From Burhinus oedicnemus (lineage: Eukaryota > Chordata > Aves > Charadriiformes > Burhinidae): DNA of 64,000 nt. The translations under genes were made by a program, and so were the position numbers. This document shows, piece after piece, positions 48,073 to 59,499 of the stretch. The notes below the pieces were generated by a model. The model ran no database searches. It saw nothing but the letters and a program-made list of their open reading frames with translations, and was not told the origin of the DNA. The first letter of the stretch is position 1. Every line of letters starts with the position of its first letter. The stretch covers positions 7,176 through 71,175 of the forward strand of contig VFFE01007650.1 of the NCBI GenBank assembly GCA_008921705.1. The letters are read 5' to 3'.

Positions 48073-48176
48073 TGGGAGGTGTCCCTGCCCATGGTAGGTG
48101 GGTTGGAACTCGATGATCTTTAAGGTCCCTTCCAACTCTGACCATTCTATGATTCTGTGATTCTATGATTCTATGG

Positions 48177-49084
48177 TGAGATGACTGGCTTGGTGGATGA
48201 GGGAAGAGCAGTGGATATTGTCTACCTTGCCTTCAGGAAGGCTTTCAGCACAATCTCCCATAGCATCTTCATAAAGAAGTTGATGAAGTATGGGCCAGAC
48301 AAGCAGAAAGTGAGGTGGACTGAAATCAGCTGAACAGCCCAAAGGGTTCTGATCAGCAGTGCAAAGTCTAGTTGAAAGCCAGTCAGTAGTGGTGTACACC
48401 AGGGGTCAATACTGGGTCCAATTCCTGTTCAACATCTTCATTAATGTTCTGGATGATAGGACAGAGTGTATCCTTAGCAACTTTTCAGGTGACACAAAGC
48501 TGTGAGGAGTGGCTGATATCCCAGCAGGTCATGCTGCCATCCAAAGGGACCTGCACAGGCTGGAGAGAGGGGCAGACGGGAACCTCATACAGTTCAAAAA
48601 AGGGAAGTGCCAAGTCCTGCGCCTGAGAAGGAACAAACCCATGCACATGCTGGGGATCAACTGGCTGGAAAGCAGCTTTGCAGAAAAGGACCTGGAGAAC
48701 ACCAAGTTGAACATGAGCCAGCAAGGGGCTAAAATTATTAAGGGACTGGAGTATCTCTCCTATGAGGAAAGGCTGAGAGACCTGAGACTGTTTAGCCTAG
48801 AGAAGAGAAGGTTCAGGTAGTATCTCATCAATGTGTATAAATACCTGAAGAAAGGGTGCAAAGAAGAGGGAGCCATGCTTTTTTGAGTGGTGGCCAGTGA
48901 CAGGACAAGAGGCAATGGGTACAAACTGAAGCACAGGGGGTTCTGTCTGAACACCAGGAAACACTTTTTTACTGTGAGGGTGACTGAGCACTGGCACAGA
49001 CATTGGCACAGAGAGGTTGTGGAGCCTCCCGCCTTGGAGGTATTGAAAAGCCATATGGACATGGTTCTGGGCAGCCTGCTCTAG
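48177..49084 (+). pseudogene. CR1 ORF2 RT and C-terminal remnant
   Basis: Second half of the outer ORF2. The RT palm is recognisable (VDEGRAVDIVYLAFRKAF, SGVHQGSILGPILFNIFI) but has stop codons and frame changes. The catalytic motif normally FADD reads FSGD at 48482-48493, so one catalytic aspartate is lost. Two open pieces follow: 48509-48820 (RDLHRLERGADGNLIQFKKG ... YEERLRDLRLFSLEKRR) and 48887-49084 (SDRTRGNGYKLKHRGFCLNT ... FTVRVTEHWH), separated by a frame break near 48820-48885. Confidence 0.9.
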
Positions 49085-49170
49085 GTGAGCCTGCTTGAGC
49101 GGGGTGGCTGGACAAGATGATCTCCAGACGTCCCTTCTAACAACCATTCAGTGATTCTTTGATTCTGTGA
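48177..49170 (+). mobile_element. Outer CR1 LINE, 3' part
   Basis: Continuation of the copy interrupted at 47020. It resumes at TGAGATGACTGGCTTGGTGG, corresponding to the DE-M/V-TG..VDEGRAVD block of the RT, and runs through the RT palm, the C-terminus and the 3' UTR to a decayed tail (GATTCTTTGATTCTGTGA) at 49170. A further deletion of about 150 bases lies near 48728, where LNMSQQGA is joined to KIIKGLEYLS. Confidence 0.93.
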
Positions 49171-52100
49171 ACCAGCCTTTCATTGTTGATTCCCAACTTA
49201 TTGCTTACTGGGATTACTTACCAGGAGCACTTAGCTGAGGATACATATGACGAACACTTCAGTTCTTCCAGATCACCAAATCACAGTGGAAAAGCAGGAC
49301 GCTTACAAATTCCCAGGCTGAGAAGCTGTGTCATTGTACCCCAGGAGAGAAGCAGTTAGAGGAGACTACACAGGAAAATAAAATATTTGGCAACAATTAA
49401 AGCACATGCAGAAAGGAAAACCTTGTTTTCATGAGCCTACGCAAATGATTCAGGCTGTTGTCATGTGAAAAACAGTAACTCTGGGGAAGAAGAAGGTCTG
49501 CTGAGATTGAATACCCACTTCTTCAGACATGCTAGTGAAGGGACAACCTCACTGGTACTCTTTCCTTGGTTAAAATCATGTTTTCCGTTCTCTGTGCCAC
49601 CAAGTAGCAGCAACATTTCTTCTCTATCATACTCCTTACCTGTAACTAATATATGAAATATATGAGGTGTTTTACATAGGCATGGTGAAAATCTCCAGCT
49701 AAGAGATGGAGGCAGGCTCCACACTTTATGAACACTGCAGTTTGACACAGGAAGGAGTTGTTTCCAGAAAATCTGTATCCTTATCTGCTTGAGAAGTTTT
49801 CGTCTCTCTGCGCCTTTCATATCCAGCACCGAAGGTTGTGGATTAAATTGCCCAAAAAGCTGGTATCCAATTAGATAGATTTCTGCACTGATGAATCTCT
49901 TACAGGTGAACAAAATCAAATACTGGACTAATGTTGGAGTAGTCGCGCTGCTACCTGGCCTCTAAGCTTTTTTGGGGATGTTAATGGAGCATGAGAGCCA
50001 CCAGCCCTTAATGCAAGATGGGACAGGAAGGCCAGAATGAAGAGAAAGAAAAAGGGCTGGCGAACCCTGTCTTGTGCGCCTGGTGATAAAGTGGATGATT
50101 GCTCTTCAAGGCTGGCAGTCTGTTTTAACTGCAACTGAAAAAAGCATTTGTGCTTCTAGGCACAAAAAAATATTGTTTCATGGCAAAATGGTTAATATTT
50201 TAACAAAGACTGTGGAAAGTAAATTGCAAGCTTTTGAAGAGCTGTGACTTAAATTCAGAATGTGAATAAAATGCAAAAGGAAGGAAGAAGTGAATCCTGT
50301 TCCCAAGCATAACTCTCAACATACACTCCCTGAAAAGGATTATTCCCCACCTCCACAGAACTGCAGCAATATCTGTGTGAACAGCCTGCTAGCAGGTAAT
50401 CATCCCATACCAAAGAGACACAAAAGGCAGTATTGCATGTCTGCATGTAAATGCAGAATACAGTCCCCTTCAAGGTATATTTCACCTTACTCCAGTGTGA
50501 GACACTTTCCAAGGCTATAGCAACAGAAGGCTGTCCAGACACCTTGCAGCCAGTCAATGCTGCCCCTTGTCTGCCCTTTTCTAAAGCCTACCCTGACAGC
50601 CAGCTTTCGGAGAATGGGAGATGGGCACAATCATGTGCGTGATGCACTTTCAGTGCCAGACAGCAGATGATGAACATCACAACAGGATCGCAACCGTAGG
50701 TTTGCACCAAGCTGCTTCTGGTCTAAGTGTCAGGATTGAATCAGTGATGCTAAAAGGCCAACCTGAGACTTCAAACAGTTCAATTATTACTGGAAGGAAA
50801 TAGAGTTTTATTCTATTTGCGTGTTTGTTTTTTCCTTATTTATGCAAATAATTTTCCAGATCTCTCAGGCATGTTTGCAAGTATCCACTGATGCAATGTC
50901 AAAGACATGCATCTTAAATCTGCTGGTTGCCATGATGAAGTCATGTAAAAAAGATCAGTTCTGCAAACTCATTTAACTGTCCTTTTCTGTGTAAGCATAT
51001 ATGCCCTTTAAACAGCTGCTTTGTTGTGGATCTTTTTTGATTGCGCTGCTTAAGCTGTGTTTGTGGAAAGCTCCTATTTGGCCTCTCCTCACCTTATATT
51101 CATTATTCTAAACTTAGGTGTACAGAAGACAGCACAGGTTCTTTGGTCTTTCAGGAAATCTGTGAGACATTTGCAGTGAAAGTGTACATCATCCTTTAGG
51201 GTGACATATAAACAAATAATTTATTCTTATACAAATGTTAGTAGGTGGCAATATTTTGTATTACTGGCAGTTTTCAGTGCTGCCTCTCATAAGCCTGCAA
51301 TAATTTAGATCAATGCCTTCAGGCTTTAAATTTGACCTGTACCTTCAGTCTTGATCTATACATTAGCTTGGGATTCAGGACTGTGCTTGAATCCAAACTC
51401 CCTAATTGTCCCTGGTGCTTATAAATTAGCAGTCACTTTGTGGAAAGCAAATGGCTGCCTGGGCAGGGATGGCGAGGCACAGGCTGCTGCGGGGGAACCA
51501 GCCCACACTCAGCATCAGCCCTGAAGCAGGGAGGGGTTTTTTCCCCTTCAGACCACTCAGCTTTGAGAGCTGGAGTCCGTAATCAGACATAGATATTAAA
51601 AAAAGGCAGTATGCATCCTGGTACTCATATTTCCCCTCTTTAAGGGAATGGTTCTCTTTTTGCAACTCGGAAAACATACCAGTTATTCATTCTTTGGTTT
51701 TGCTGTGTGTGCTTAGTGTTGGGACTTAGCTAAGGATGGCTCTCTCAGTTTACAAGGAAGTCCAATTTTTCTTAAGGATTTTTGTTTGGTTGGTTGGGTT
51801 TTTGGTATTTGTTTGTTTGCAGGCTGTTTCCCCCATTCCCTGCACACATTCTGCTATCAAACAGGCAGAGATCAATACTGTGTTTTGGTGTCTGAAGTGC
51901 AAAATCAGTAGCAGAACTGTCCAAGAATTTCCTATGTTGAATCCAGGCTAGGGAAAGGAGTTAAGTCTTTAGGCAGCCAGAAGTGTCCTGCTGGTCTTTA
52001 AAATGAACAAGTAAGGTTTTCCTAGGCAGAGCATCATTTATTAACTGGACAGAAGGTGTCTCTGAAAAGTAGAATTTTACTGCTGCTATCCTACTTTACT

Positions 52101-55100
52101 GATTTGGTTTTTAATTTAAAAAAAAAGCCTAGCATTCTGGAATTTACAGACCCTTAGACTTGTAGCAAACAGTGTCTTTCTGCAGCACCGATTCAGGGCA
52201 CTACAGACGACAATTTGACCAGGATCCATTTCTGTATTTTTTCTCTATCAACAGACTGACATATGCAATTAGGAAAAAAAGAGAAAAGAAAAAAAACCCA
52301 ACTGTTCTTCCAGGCCTAACCCTACAACCAGTGAAATGAACAACAGCAGAATAAAAATCACATATCCCTCCTTATATTTTGGAGCAAAAGATGGACATTT
52401 GAGAGGTACTTCCTGCATTACATTTATTACTTAGTTTGAGCTTTTGATGAAGAAGCAACAAGAAACTTGGCACTGATTTCTTTTAGTATCTCAAGTGCTG
52501 AATCCAGCCACAACAAGTATTCATGAATGGCAGTTTTAGACAAGGACTTGCATATCATTTCTTCAAAGACCAATGCAAGGAAAAGAACATTTTAGGTGAG
52601 GACAGGAGATTCTTTTAAGTGGGGAGGTGACAACTGCCTAATCCTGTAACAGCAAATCGTCAATAAATGTTCTGTGGAAGGATCTGGCAAAGACTCTGAT
52701 TCACTCTCTCTTTCCTGGAAGTGTAGTTTGTGTCAACAGATACCTGCATTTTGCTTTTTCCTTAAAGGGCTATGAAGGAGAGTTCAGAAAAAGGCCATTC
52801 TATCTGCCTGCTAGGGAGGAGTTACGAGCATAAACAATAGTGTCCAAATGACTATGGCCTTTAAGAAGAGAGTGGTGTTGCCTGTCTATAGTGTAGGAAC
52901 ATAGTGTAAATTGTTGAATACACAGAAATGTTACTAGTAGGTGGTCTGAGTTCTAGGTATTGCTTAGCTTTTGTGGACTCAAATCCATCCTTACCATTTT
53001 CCAAAATTCACAGACTGACATTTGGGTACAGCACTTCACCTAAATAGCAGCTTAGGCAGAAATAAGACTATTTGAATCCTACCCAGAAAGTCAAAAGTCA
53101 CTTTAGAGAATGAGATTTTGGATTTTAAGACATTAGGAAGCTCCCAAAAAAGTTTATGCCTAGCCTAGTAGCATCCAACTTCAGTGTCACTGAGCTTTCC
53201 ATCAGAAATACTTTTGACCCACCGGTTTTATAACAAGAATGCTGCAGTCTTGCTGCTGAAAAATAAAACTTTCACCAATGTATGGTGAATCCAGTCAAAA
53301 TGGATGTGTCTTCCATGTCTTCTTACTATTTGAATTTTCAGTAGTATATAGTTCAAGATTATTATAATCCCCATGGGGAAAGTTATGAAAACTGTCAGCC
53401 TGTGATATTTTTGAATGAGACTAACAGCTTTCTTTGTCTTTAGATCCGAGCATTTAACAAACAATGGGCTTGTAGGATAGGAGTCTTGAGCATTAAAGTG
53501 ATTGTGACTGACAGTTTAAAAATTACAGATAAGAAGATCTTAGACTCTTTATTTGCCAATGAGATTCAATGCTTGCTGGATAGCTAATAATGCAACTCTA
53601 AGATTTCTTTGAAGGTTCCTGCTTTGCCCCTAGTGACCTGTGTTCTCCCATAAATATTTTCATTTCAGGCACCTTTGCTGTCAGATCCTAAAGCTGCAAG
53701 TGACCCCCTGAGAATAGCTTTTTTTTTTTTTTTTAACAGAGGTGCAGTATTTCAGTGGGATTGCGTCTGCAGGAGGGCTGGCAGGGAAGGCTCCAGCACA
53801 CGTGAGTTCTGGCTGTGCCCTAAAACCCACATGATGCTGAAGACCTTACCAGAGCATGCAAGTTTTGAAGCTGTATTCTGATGGAGGGAAGTATCAGGGT
53901 CCTTGTTTCTTGGGAGCCCTGCTCCAAGACTGACAAGCACAGTTTTGGTTGGAAGGAACTATAAACTTTCTTTGTTATTATAAATTCAGAAGTCTTTGTG
54001 CAAAAGAGTGTTAACCTCAAGACTGAAGAAAATTAAATCACAAGGAAGAGAAGTCTGCGGTACTTTGAAAAGCAGAGATGACAACATAGGTAGAAAATAT
54101 CTCTTAAGGCTAATAGAACAAAAAAACTTATACTTGGTCCTACTATGATTTATAATTTTAAAATATTAGTACCAAAAATGCTAACAAAGATGTTACTGAG
54201 ACATAGCATTAGGGCCTTTTATCCTATGGATGCCGTCTGTAATGGTAGTCTCAGCATCCTCAGAGAGGGTAGAGTGCAGAATACATGCTTTTTTCCCTCG
54301 GATCTGCACAACTGGTTTTCTAGTTAAGGAGTGTCAAGAAAAAGAAATGGGAAATTTTATGGGAGAAGAAAGAAAATACACAAAAAAGGTCCTTTGCCTT
54401 CTCTTTTCCTCTGTCTTTTCATTCTTTTCTCCTTTACTTCTGTCATTCCTTTACAGAGGGAGGAACAAAATCACCTAGTTGTAAACATAGATAAGTGGGT
54501 AATATTTTCATTTCTTTGATAGACAAAATGTACATACAAAGAAAACCCACATGCAGGGTGCACTGAAGTACTATGAGCATGGGACTAGGATTAAAGGGAC
54601 GAGGGTTAAAGGGGCAGTCCTTTGGTCTTTGCCAGGGTTGGGTCCCTGAAGCAAGAGAAGAGGGCCAGCAGCTCATAGTCAATGTAAGAAGAGGCAGCCA
54701 ATTCCGCTTCCACTGCAGAAATAAAAAGGTGGATGGATGCATTCCACTAAACTGCCAAAGAGGTAGGGTCTTTTTGGTCAGCAAAGCATGGAAAATTTGA
54801 GACAGGAAAGGCACTGAAACAACACTGGGGCTACATGTTCAAGAACAAAAATCCTAAGCAAGTAAAGCAACATTTGTAAAGTCAAGCAGAAAGTGTCTAG
54901 TTACAAGAATAGTTGAGAGACAGACAAATAACAGGATATGGCTGGTAGAATAAACAGGCAAAGAGTCTACAGGCTTTTCCATGAGTCACCACTGGGCTAC
55001 ATACAGTAACCAAAACAGCACAGAGAAACGATTCAACGGGATGCAAGGGAAGTGGATGCAGGAGAAGTAAAAAGGAGGATAAAAGCATTGTAAGACTGAG

Positions 55101-57621
55101 GAGACAGGGGAATGGATGAGATGGAATGATGTCATGGAGAGATACCTTTCTTGGCCAGACATGTGGAAAACCTAGGTACACAGATTATAGTTCTATTTAT
55201 GATCGGCTTCCAGCAACTGATTGTTTACAGCACTGAGGGTTAAGATGACAGCTGTACCTTAATACGACAGGAAACCTTATTTCACAGTAAGTCTGATTGG
55301 TCTGGCAAGGGATCATGTCTGGTAGCAATGGAGGTCTGAAGAGACTTTTTGAAGCTCGTACACATCTCATAACAACCAAAGTGGAAAAGGAAGAATATAT
55401 CTTTCTTTTTCAGATTTATGGTACTGAAAAAGAAAGATCATTTTTTCCAAGAATCATTGCTAGATGCTGGTGGAAGCAAACAAAATCAAGTGGGCAACTT
55501 GGAAATCAAAGCATATTTTAAAATGAAGGATTTGTTTTTATCCTCACCGGGAGTAAAAGCTGGAATGAACCCGAGCCTACTGTTACCGTGTAAGTGTTTG
55601 AAATGAAATAAACAGTTTTCTGACTGAATGGCTATCCCCATGGCAATAGGAGAGGATCTTGCACATTAAAGATTGAAAGAAATGAATAGGTGAGAAGGAA
55701 GCACAGTAGATCCTGACACAGCCCGAGGTACAGCATGTATCCTTAGAACTGAGCTGTGAAGGATACACGCAGAAGGAACAGTCCCTGTATTTCCAGGGTT
55801 TATCGGTAATATGAGATAGGACTCCAGTGCAAGTTAGGCAAGGACAGAAAAATCCCTTGTTAATTTTATAAGCACTGGGTTTATTGTGTCTGGAGCATTA
55901 AAGGTGCATTATTTAATGGGTGTCTAAAACTTTTATTAACTTCTCTTCAGTTACATTTATTTTCTATTCCATGGCTCAAACACAGCCCTGGATAGTTACC
56001 AGGATAAACTTTAAAGCGAACAGGAGCTGTGCCTATTTATTCCAGGGTTGGAAGGAGCTCTCTAGCTCCAGCTCTAAACTGAATAACCCTTGCAAACCTG
56101 CAGCAGAGCTCTACATGAATTACTGATTTTTTTTTCAGTTCTGCTGTAAAACAGGAAATGAGAAATAAAAATGTCATTGGCACCAACCAAATTCTAAGTT
56201 CTTATTTTGGCAAGAACAAAAAAGAGATGTTCTGACACAGAATGTTCCTATTTGGCACAAACAAAACCATTAAGGTATTTGAAAGAAAAGCCAAAGAAAT
56301 AAAGAACTTGCTTCATAAATTATGATGTGGCAATTTCATGCCTTTTCTCCATAGGTTCAGCGATCAGATTTCTCACCCAAGCTATGAATTCTCTCTTCTC
56401 CTACATGCTCCATATCCTTGCAGACCACTCCACTCTCCAGCCTGGTAGGACAACTCTAGGTGGAGCCTTCTCTCTAATCTCTGTTGATATTCTTACATTT
56501 GATTAGAAAAAGGATATATATGTATTCTTTATATGACAAAGTGTGAATAAGGGCAACTTGTTTGCTTGGTTTACACCAGAAAGGTAAGAGGGTAGGTTTT
56601 AGTTCCCTCAAGCAGAAAATGGAACTTAATTTGCATCTCTAGTATCCTGCATATTCCTGAAAAATCCTCAAAAGCTCTGGTTCTTGAGCCCTTGTGTGAC
56701 TGGAGAACATTATTCCTTTTTGTTTTATTCTGATTTTGTGCATCTGGTTCTTAAAGCAAACAAACCATCCCACTTAAAACCTTTCAATACACCTGGACTG
56801 AATTTGTTATTTCAATTCAGAAGGACCGAAATCCTAGTTTTATCAATTATTGTTCACTAGAAAAAAATCTACCCAGCTAGTTTTGAGAAGGAGTAAAGTC
56901 TCCCCAGACGATCTTGACAAATCTCTCCAAGCTCATATTCAGTGGGAAACACCCTGGCCTTGACCCCTCCTTCACTCCCCAAAGTGTCTTGCAGAATAGA
57001 AAAAGGAGAGAGGAGATGACAGATTTTCTTCTCCCATAAGCAAAAGTATCCTCTGGAGTAAATTATTTTCCCTGATCATTTTAGTCTTTTCACTGTTAGT
57101 GAAGCTAGAGTATGCTACCCTGCCATGGGGTCAGAGGAGGGTTGTGATAAGATGTCTCATGTTTTAAAATCGCTGGACCATCCTAAATTTACATACATTT
57201 ATAAAAACAAAAAGCTGAAGCAATAATTGCCGTGGTCCTAATTTCCTCCACAGTTAGCACAGTTAGTTGCACATTCAGATTTAAAGGCAAATGCTGGAAA
57301 CAAAAGAATCAATTTTGGTAGCTCTATATGACATCTTTGGAAACCGTTGTGGAAAGAGCCATTCCCTGACAATCCATATTGCAGGGATCAGTATGAACCG
57401 TTATTTTAAACCGCCACGCAGGATCTGAAACAAGAACTTAGAAATCAGAATGATCAATTTATTTCAGATGGCCTTTGGTTTGTGAAGGTTTTTCACTGAA
57501 AACTGTTTAGCTACAGGAGAAAGCACAAATAGCTACCTTTGCAGGCTTTCCGTGACAATGCATAAATACAATGCATAAAGAATAATAAGGTTATAAAGTC
57601 TAATGGAAGAAAAAAGTGAAA
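49171..57621. other. Non-coding unique sequence
   Basis: No gene or clear interspersed repeat recognised in about 8.4 kb. Contains a T/G-rich simple stretch at 51780-51820 (GTTT units) and a 16-T run at 53719-53734. The 152-codon minus frame at 49461-49919 has no motif I recognise and is within chance expectation for AT-rich DNA. Short CR1-tail-like words near 53946 and 56045 are too short to call. Confidence 0.55.
53719..53734. repeat. Poly(T) run, 16 nt
   Basis: A T homopolymer with no associated retrocopy recognised. Confidence 0.9.
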
Positions 57622-57945
57622 TTCACAGAATCATAGGATAATCCAGGTGGGAAGAGAACCTAGGAGGTCACTAGTCCAACCTCCTGTTCAAAGCAGGGTC
57701 AGCTAGGGGGTCAGACCAGGTTGCTCATGGTTTTATCCAGATGGGTCCTGAAGATATGCAGTCCCCAGGAAACCTGCTCCGCTGCTCGGCTGTCCTCACA
57801 GTGTAAAAATTCCTCTTTCCATGTAGTCTGAAAATTTCTTGTTGCAATTTAGGTTCATACTGTCTCATCCTGCCTGTCTCTGTCTTTTTGATGACCACTT
57901 CATAGTTCCTTGAAGGCTACTTGTAGGACCCCCTCAAGATTTTCC
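57622..57945 (-). mobile_element. CR1 LINE 3' end
   Basis: Minus-strand CR1. The terminus TTCACAGAATCATAGGATAA is at 57622; inside it are CAGTGTAAAAATTCCTCTTT (antisense of the KKFFTV region), TAGTCTGAAAATTTCTTG and TCATCCTGCCTGTCTCTG. Homology fades at about 57945, near the GDLI...YLK block. The distinctive 3' UTR (TCCAACCTCCTGTTCAAAGC) marks a subfamily different from all other copies here. Confidence 0.9.
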
Positions 57946-58412
57946 GTAATTAACTTCAGGAAAGGTAATTAAAGTTTCCTCCTCAACTTTATTTTAGTTT
58001 CCTTGTGTATATGCATATGGCATGTGCTATGATAGAGTCTCTAATTACCTGAACAAATGCTACTTCTTTCTGAAGATTAAAGGCTAGTAACATTAAATTT
58101 TTATTCTGCATTGTTCAGCATGTGGTCTCATTCCTTGTTTACAGAGCACTCTTAAAATTAACCCCCTAAGGAGGTTTTTCTTATTATCATTAATTCCCTC
58201 ACAGGTTTCTAATAGTATTGACTGTGAGACTTTTGTGGGAATTGGAATTTGCATTACATAAAATTGCATAGAAGGGTCTTGTATTTTTAATTTCAGATTT
58301 AGAAAACAAAGAAAAATGTTCCTGCAAAACATTTTAAAATTAGAAATTGACCCATTTATGTGGAATAGCTCAGATTGAACAAGGTTGTAAGTGTTAAGTT
58401 ACATGATTTGTT

Positions 58413-58442
58413 TTCACAATTTTTCATAATTTTTCATAATTT
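58413..58442. repeat. Short tandem repeat AATTTTTCAT
   Basis: Two to three tandem copies of a 12-base unit (ATAATTTTTCAT) in AT-rich DNA. Confidence 0.75.
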
Positions 58443-58464
58443 CAAATACCAGGTGGCCTGAAGG

Positions 58465-58545
58465 TTGCTTATTTTACAAGTAGGAAATTGAAGCATAGAC
58501 TAAGAAATTCTAGGACAACCATCTATTTTGTATGTCTAAACTGAA
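58465..58545 (-). repeat. Possible MIR relic (antisense)
   Basis: TTATTTTACAAGTAGGAAAT, TGAAGCATAGACTAAGAAAT and TAGGACAACCATCT follow the antisense MIR order 'ATTTTACAGATGAGGAAACTGAGGCACAGAG...TTAAGT...CAAGGTCACAC'. It is short and diverged. Confidence 0.45.
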
Positions 58546-58929
58546 ACACCTGAGAATGTGGTTAAACAGAGAGCTGAGAGAATTTTACAGAGTCCTGAGC
58601 CCTTGTGCTCTTGTCCTCTTCCAAATAAAGAGATGAACACTTGTGAACCTTAAGGAGATTATAATGATCTACAAAGACAACGGAAGGGACTTGAGTGTTC
58701 TCTCTTAGACTGTGAGGGTCTACACAGGGACAAGCATCTTAACTTAATTAAATTTCCAGCTGTTTGGGAGGACAGAGTGCAGTTCATACATCTGCTGGGA
58801 AGGAGAACTGCCAAAAATTGATGCTCTGCTTACAAGTCCAGTGCAAAATTAAAAATAAGTGACAGTTTTCCGATTTGGCTAGTCTGCTCTCAGACACAGT
58901 AGGTTTTGGAGGACAATACACAGAGGGGG

Positions 58930-59460
58930 CCAGCATGTCTGCTCAGAACAACATCTGCATTCTCTGCAATGGTGGTGACATGTGGCAGGGCATGGTCCCC
59001 AGCTCCCCAGGACCATCTACCCCGGCACATCAGAGACCTTGGACCAGAGTGAGCTCCTAGGCTTGGATCCAGCTCTGCTGCCATGGGCTGTGTAGACACC
59101 AGAGTCCTCTCATCAGAGGCCGAGCTTAGATGTGCTCGTTGCCTGCAGTACATGGGTGCTGGAGATGGCCCGTGCTGCCAACTGAGGGAGCTGCAGGAGG
59201 GGGTCCACAGGCTGCACAGCATCAGAGATGGCAAACAAGACTGACTGGAGCTTCTTCAAAACCCTGCAGGTACCAGAGCCTGAACCTTCAGCTGCATCGA
59301 TGGAGGGGGAGGCAGGTCCATCCTTGTGGCACTGGGAAATGGAGATTGCTGTGATGGTGAAGGCTGAAAGCTGGTAATTTCTGGCACCAGGAGGATAGCT
59401 CCAGCCCCATCTGCAGTTCTGTAGCTCCAGAAGGGGGTCAGTACCCTAGTAGCAGAGGAG
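58930..59460 (+). pseudogene. CR1 ORF1 remnant
   Basis: CR1 ORF1 encodes an RNA-binding chaperone-like protein with a Cys-rich zinc-finger segment and a leucine-rich coiled-coil part. Here, in broken frames, one sees CILCNGGD near 58948, then RCARCLQY ... CCQLRELQEGVHRLHSIRDG (59130-59240), the expected Cys pairs followed by the heptad-like L-x-E-L segment. The C-terminal stretch LVISGTRRIAPAPS follows in yet another frame. TGA and TAG stops and frameshifts rule out translation. This is the only ORF1 trace in the window that I can recognise. Confidence 0.7.
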
Positions 59461-59499
59461 AGGCTGGGTGCTGTGTCCATGAAGCCTCTGAGCTGGTAG

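Larger units (their letters stand above)
47021..48176 (+). mobile_element. Nested, internally deleted CR1
   Basis: A younger CR1 inserted into the RT region of the outer copy. From 5' to 3' it has about 440 bases of unassigned sequence (47021-47460), then the leader of ORF2 and the endonuclease start (47514-47800; LKCIYTN, KQEELEAIV, YDIVAITETWW). After an abrupt joint near 47800 come the ORF2 C-terminus, 3' UTR and an ATTCTATG-type tail ending at about 48175. Roughly 2 kb, covering the rest of the endonuclease and the whole RT catalytic core, is missing. The flanking outer element lacks only about a dozen bases at the insertion point. No target duplication is seen, as is normal for CR1. The 3' part is the subfamily of 13511-13909. 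Confidence 0.88.

Noticed and set aside
49461..49919. 152-codon open frame on minus strand
   Set aside because: No recognisable domain; a rough chance estimate gives about 0.5 such frames per window.
53940..53975. CR1-tail-like words (GGTTGGAAGGAACTATAAA)
   Set aside because: Only about 20 bases match, with no tail repeat or flanking 3' UTR.
56040..56075. CR1-like GGGTTGGAAGGAGCTC
   Set aside because: The match is short and the flanks do not follow CR1.
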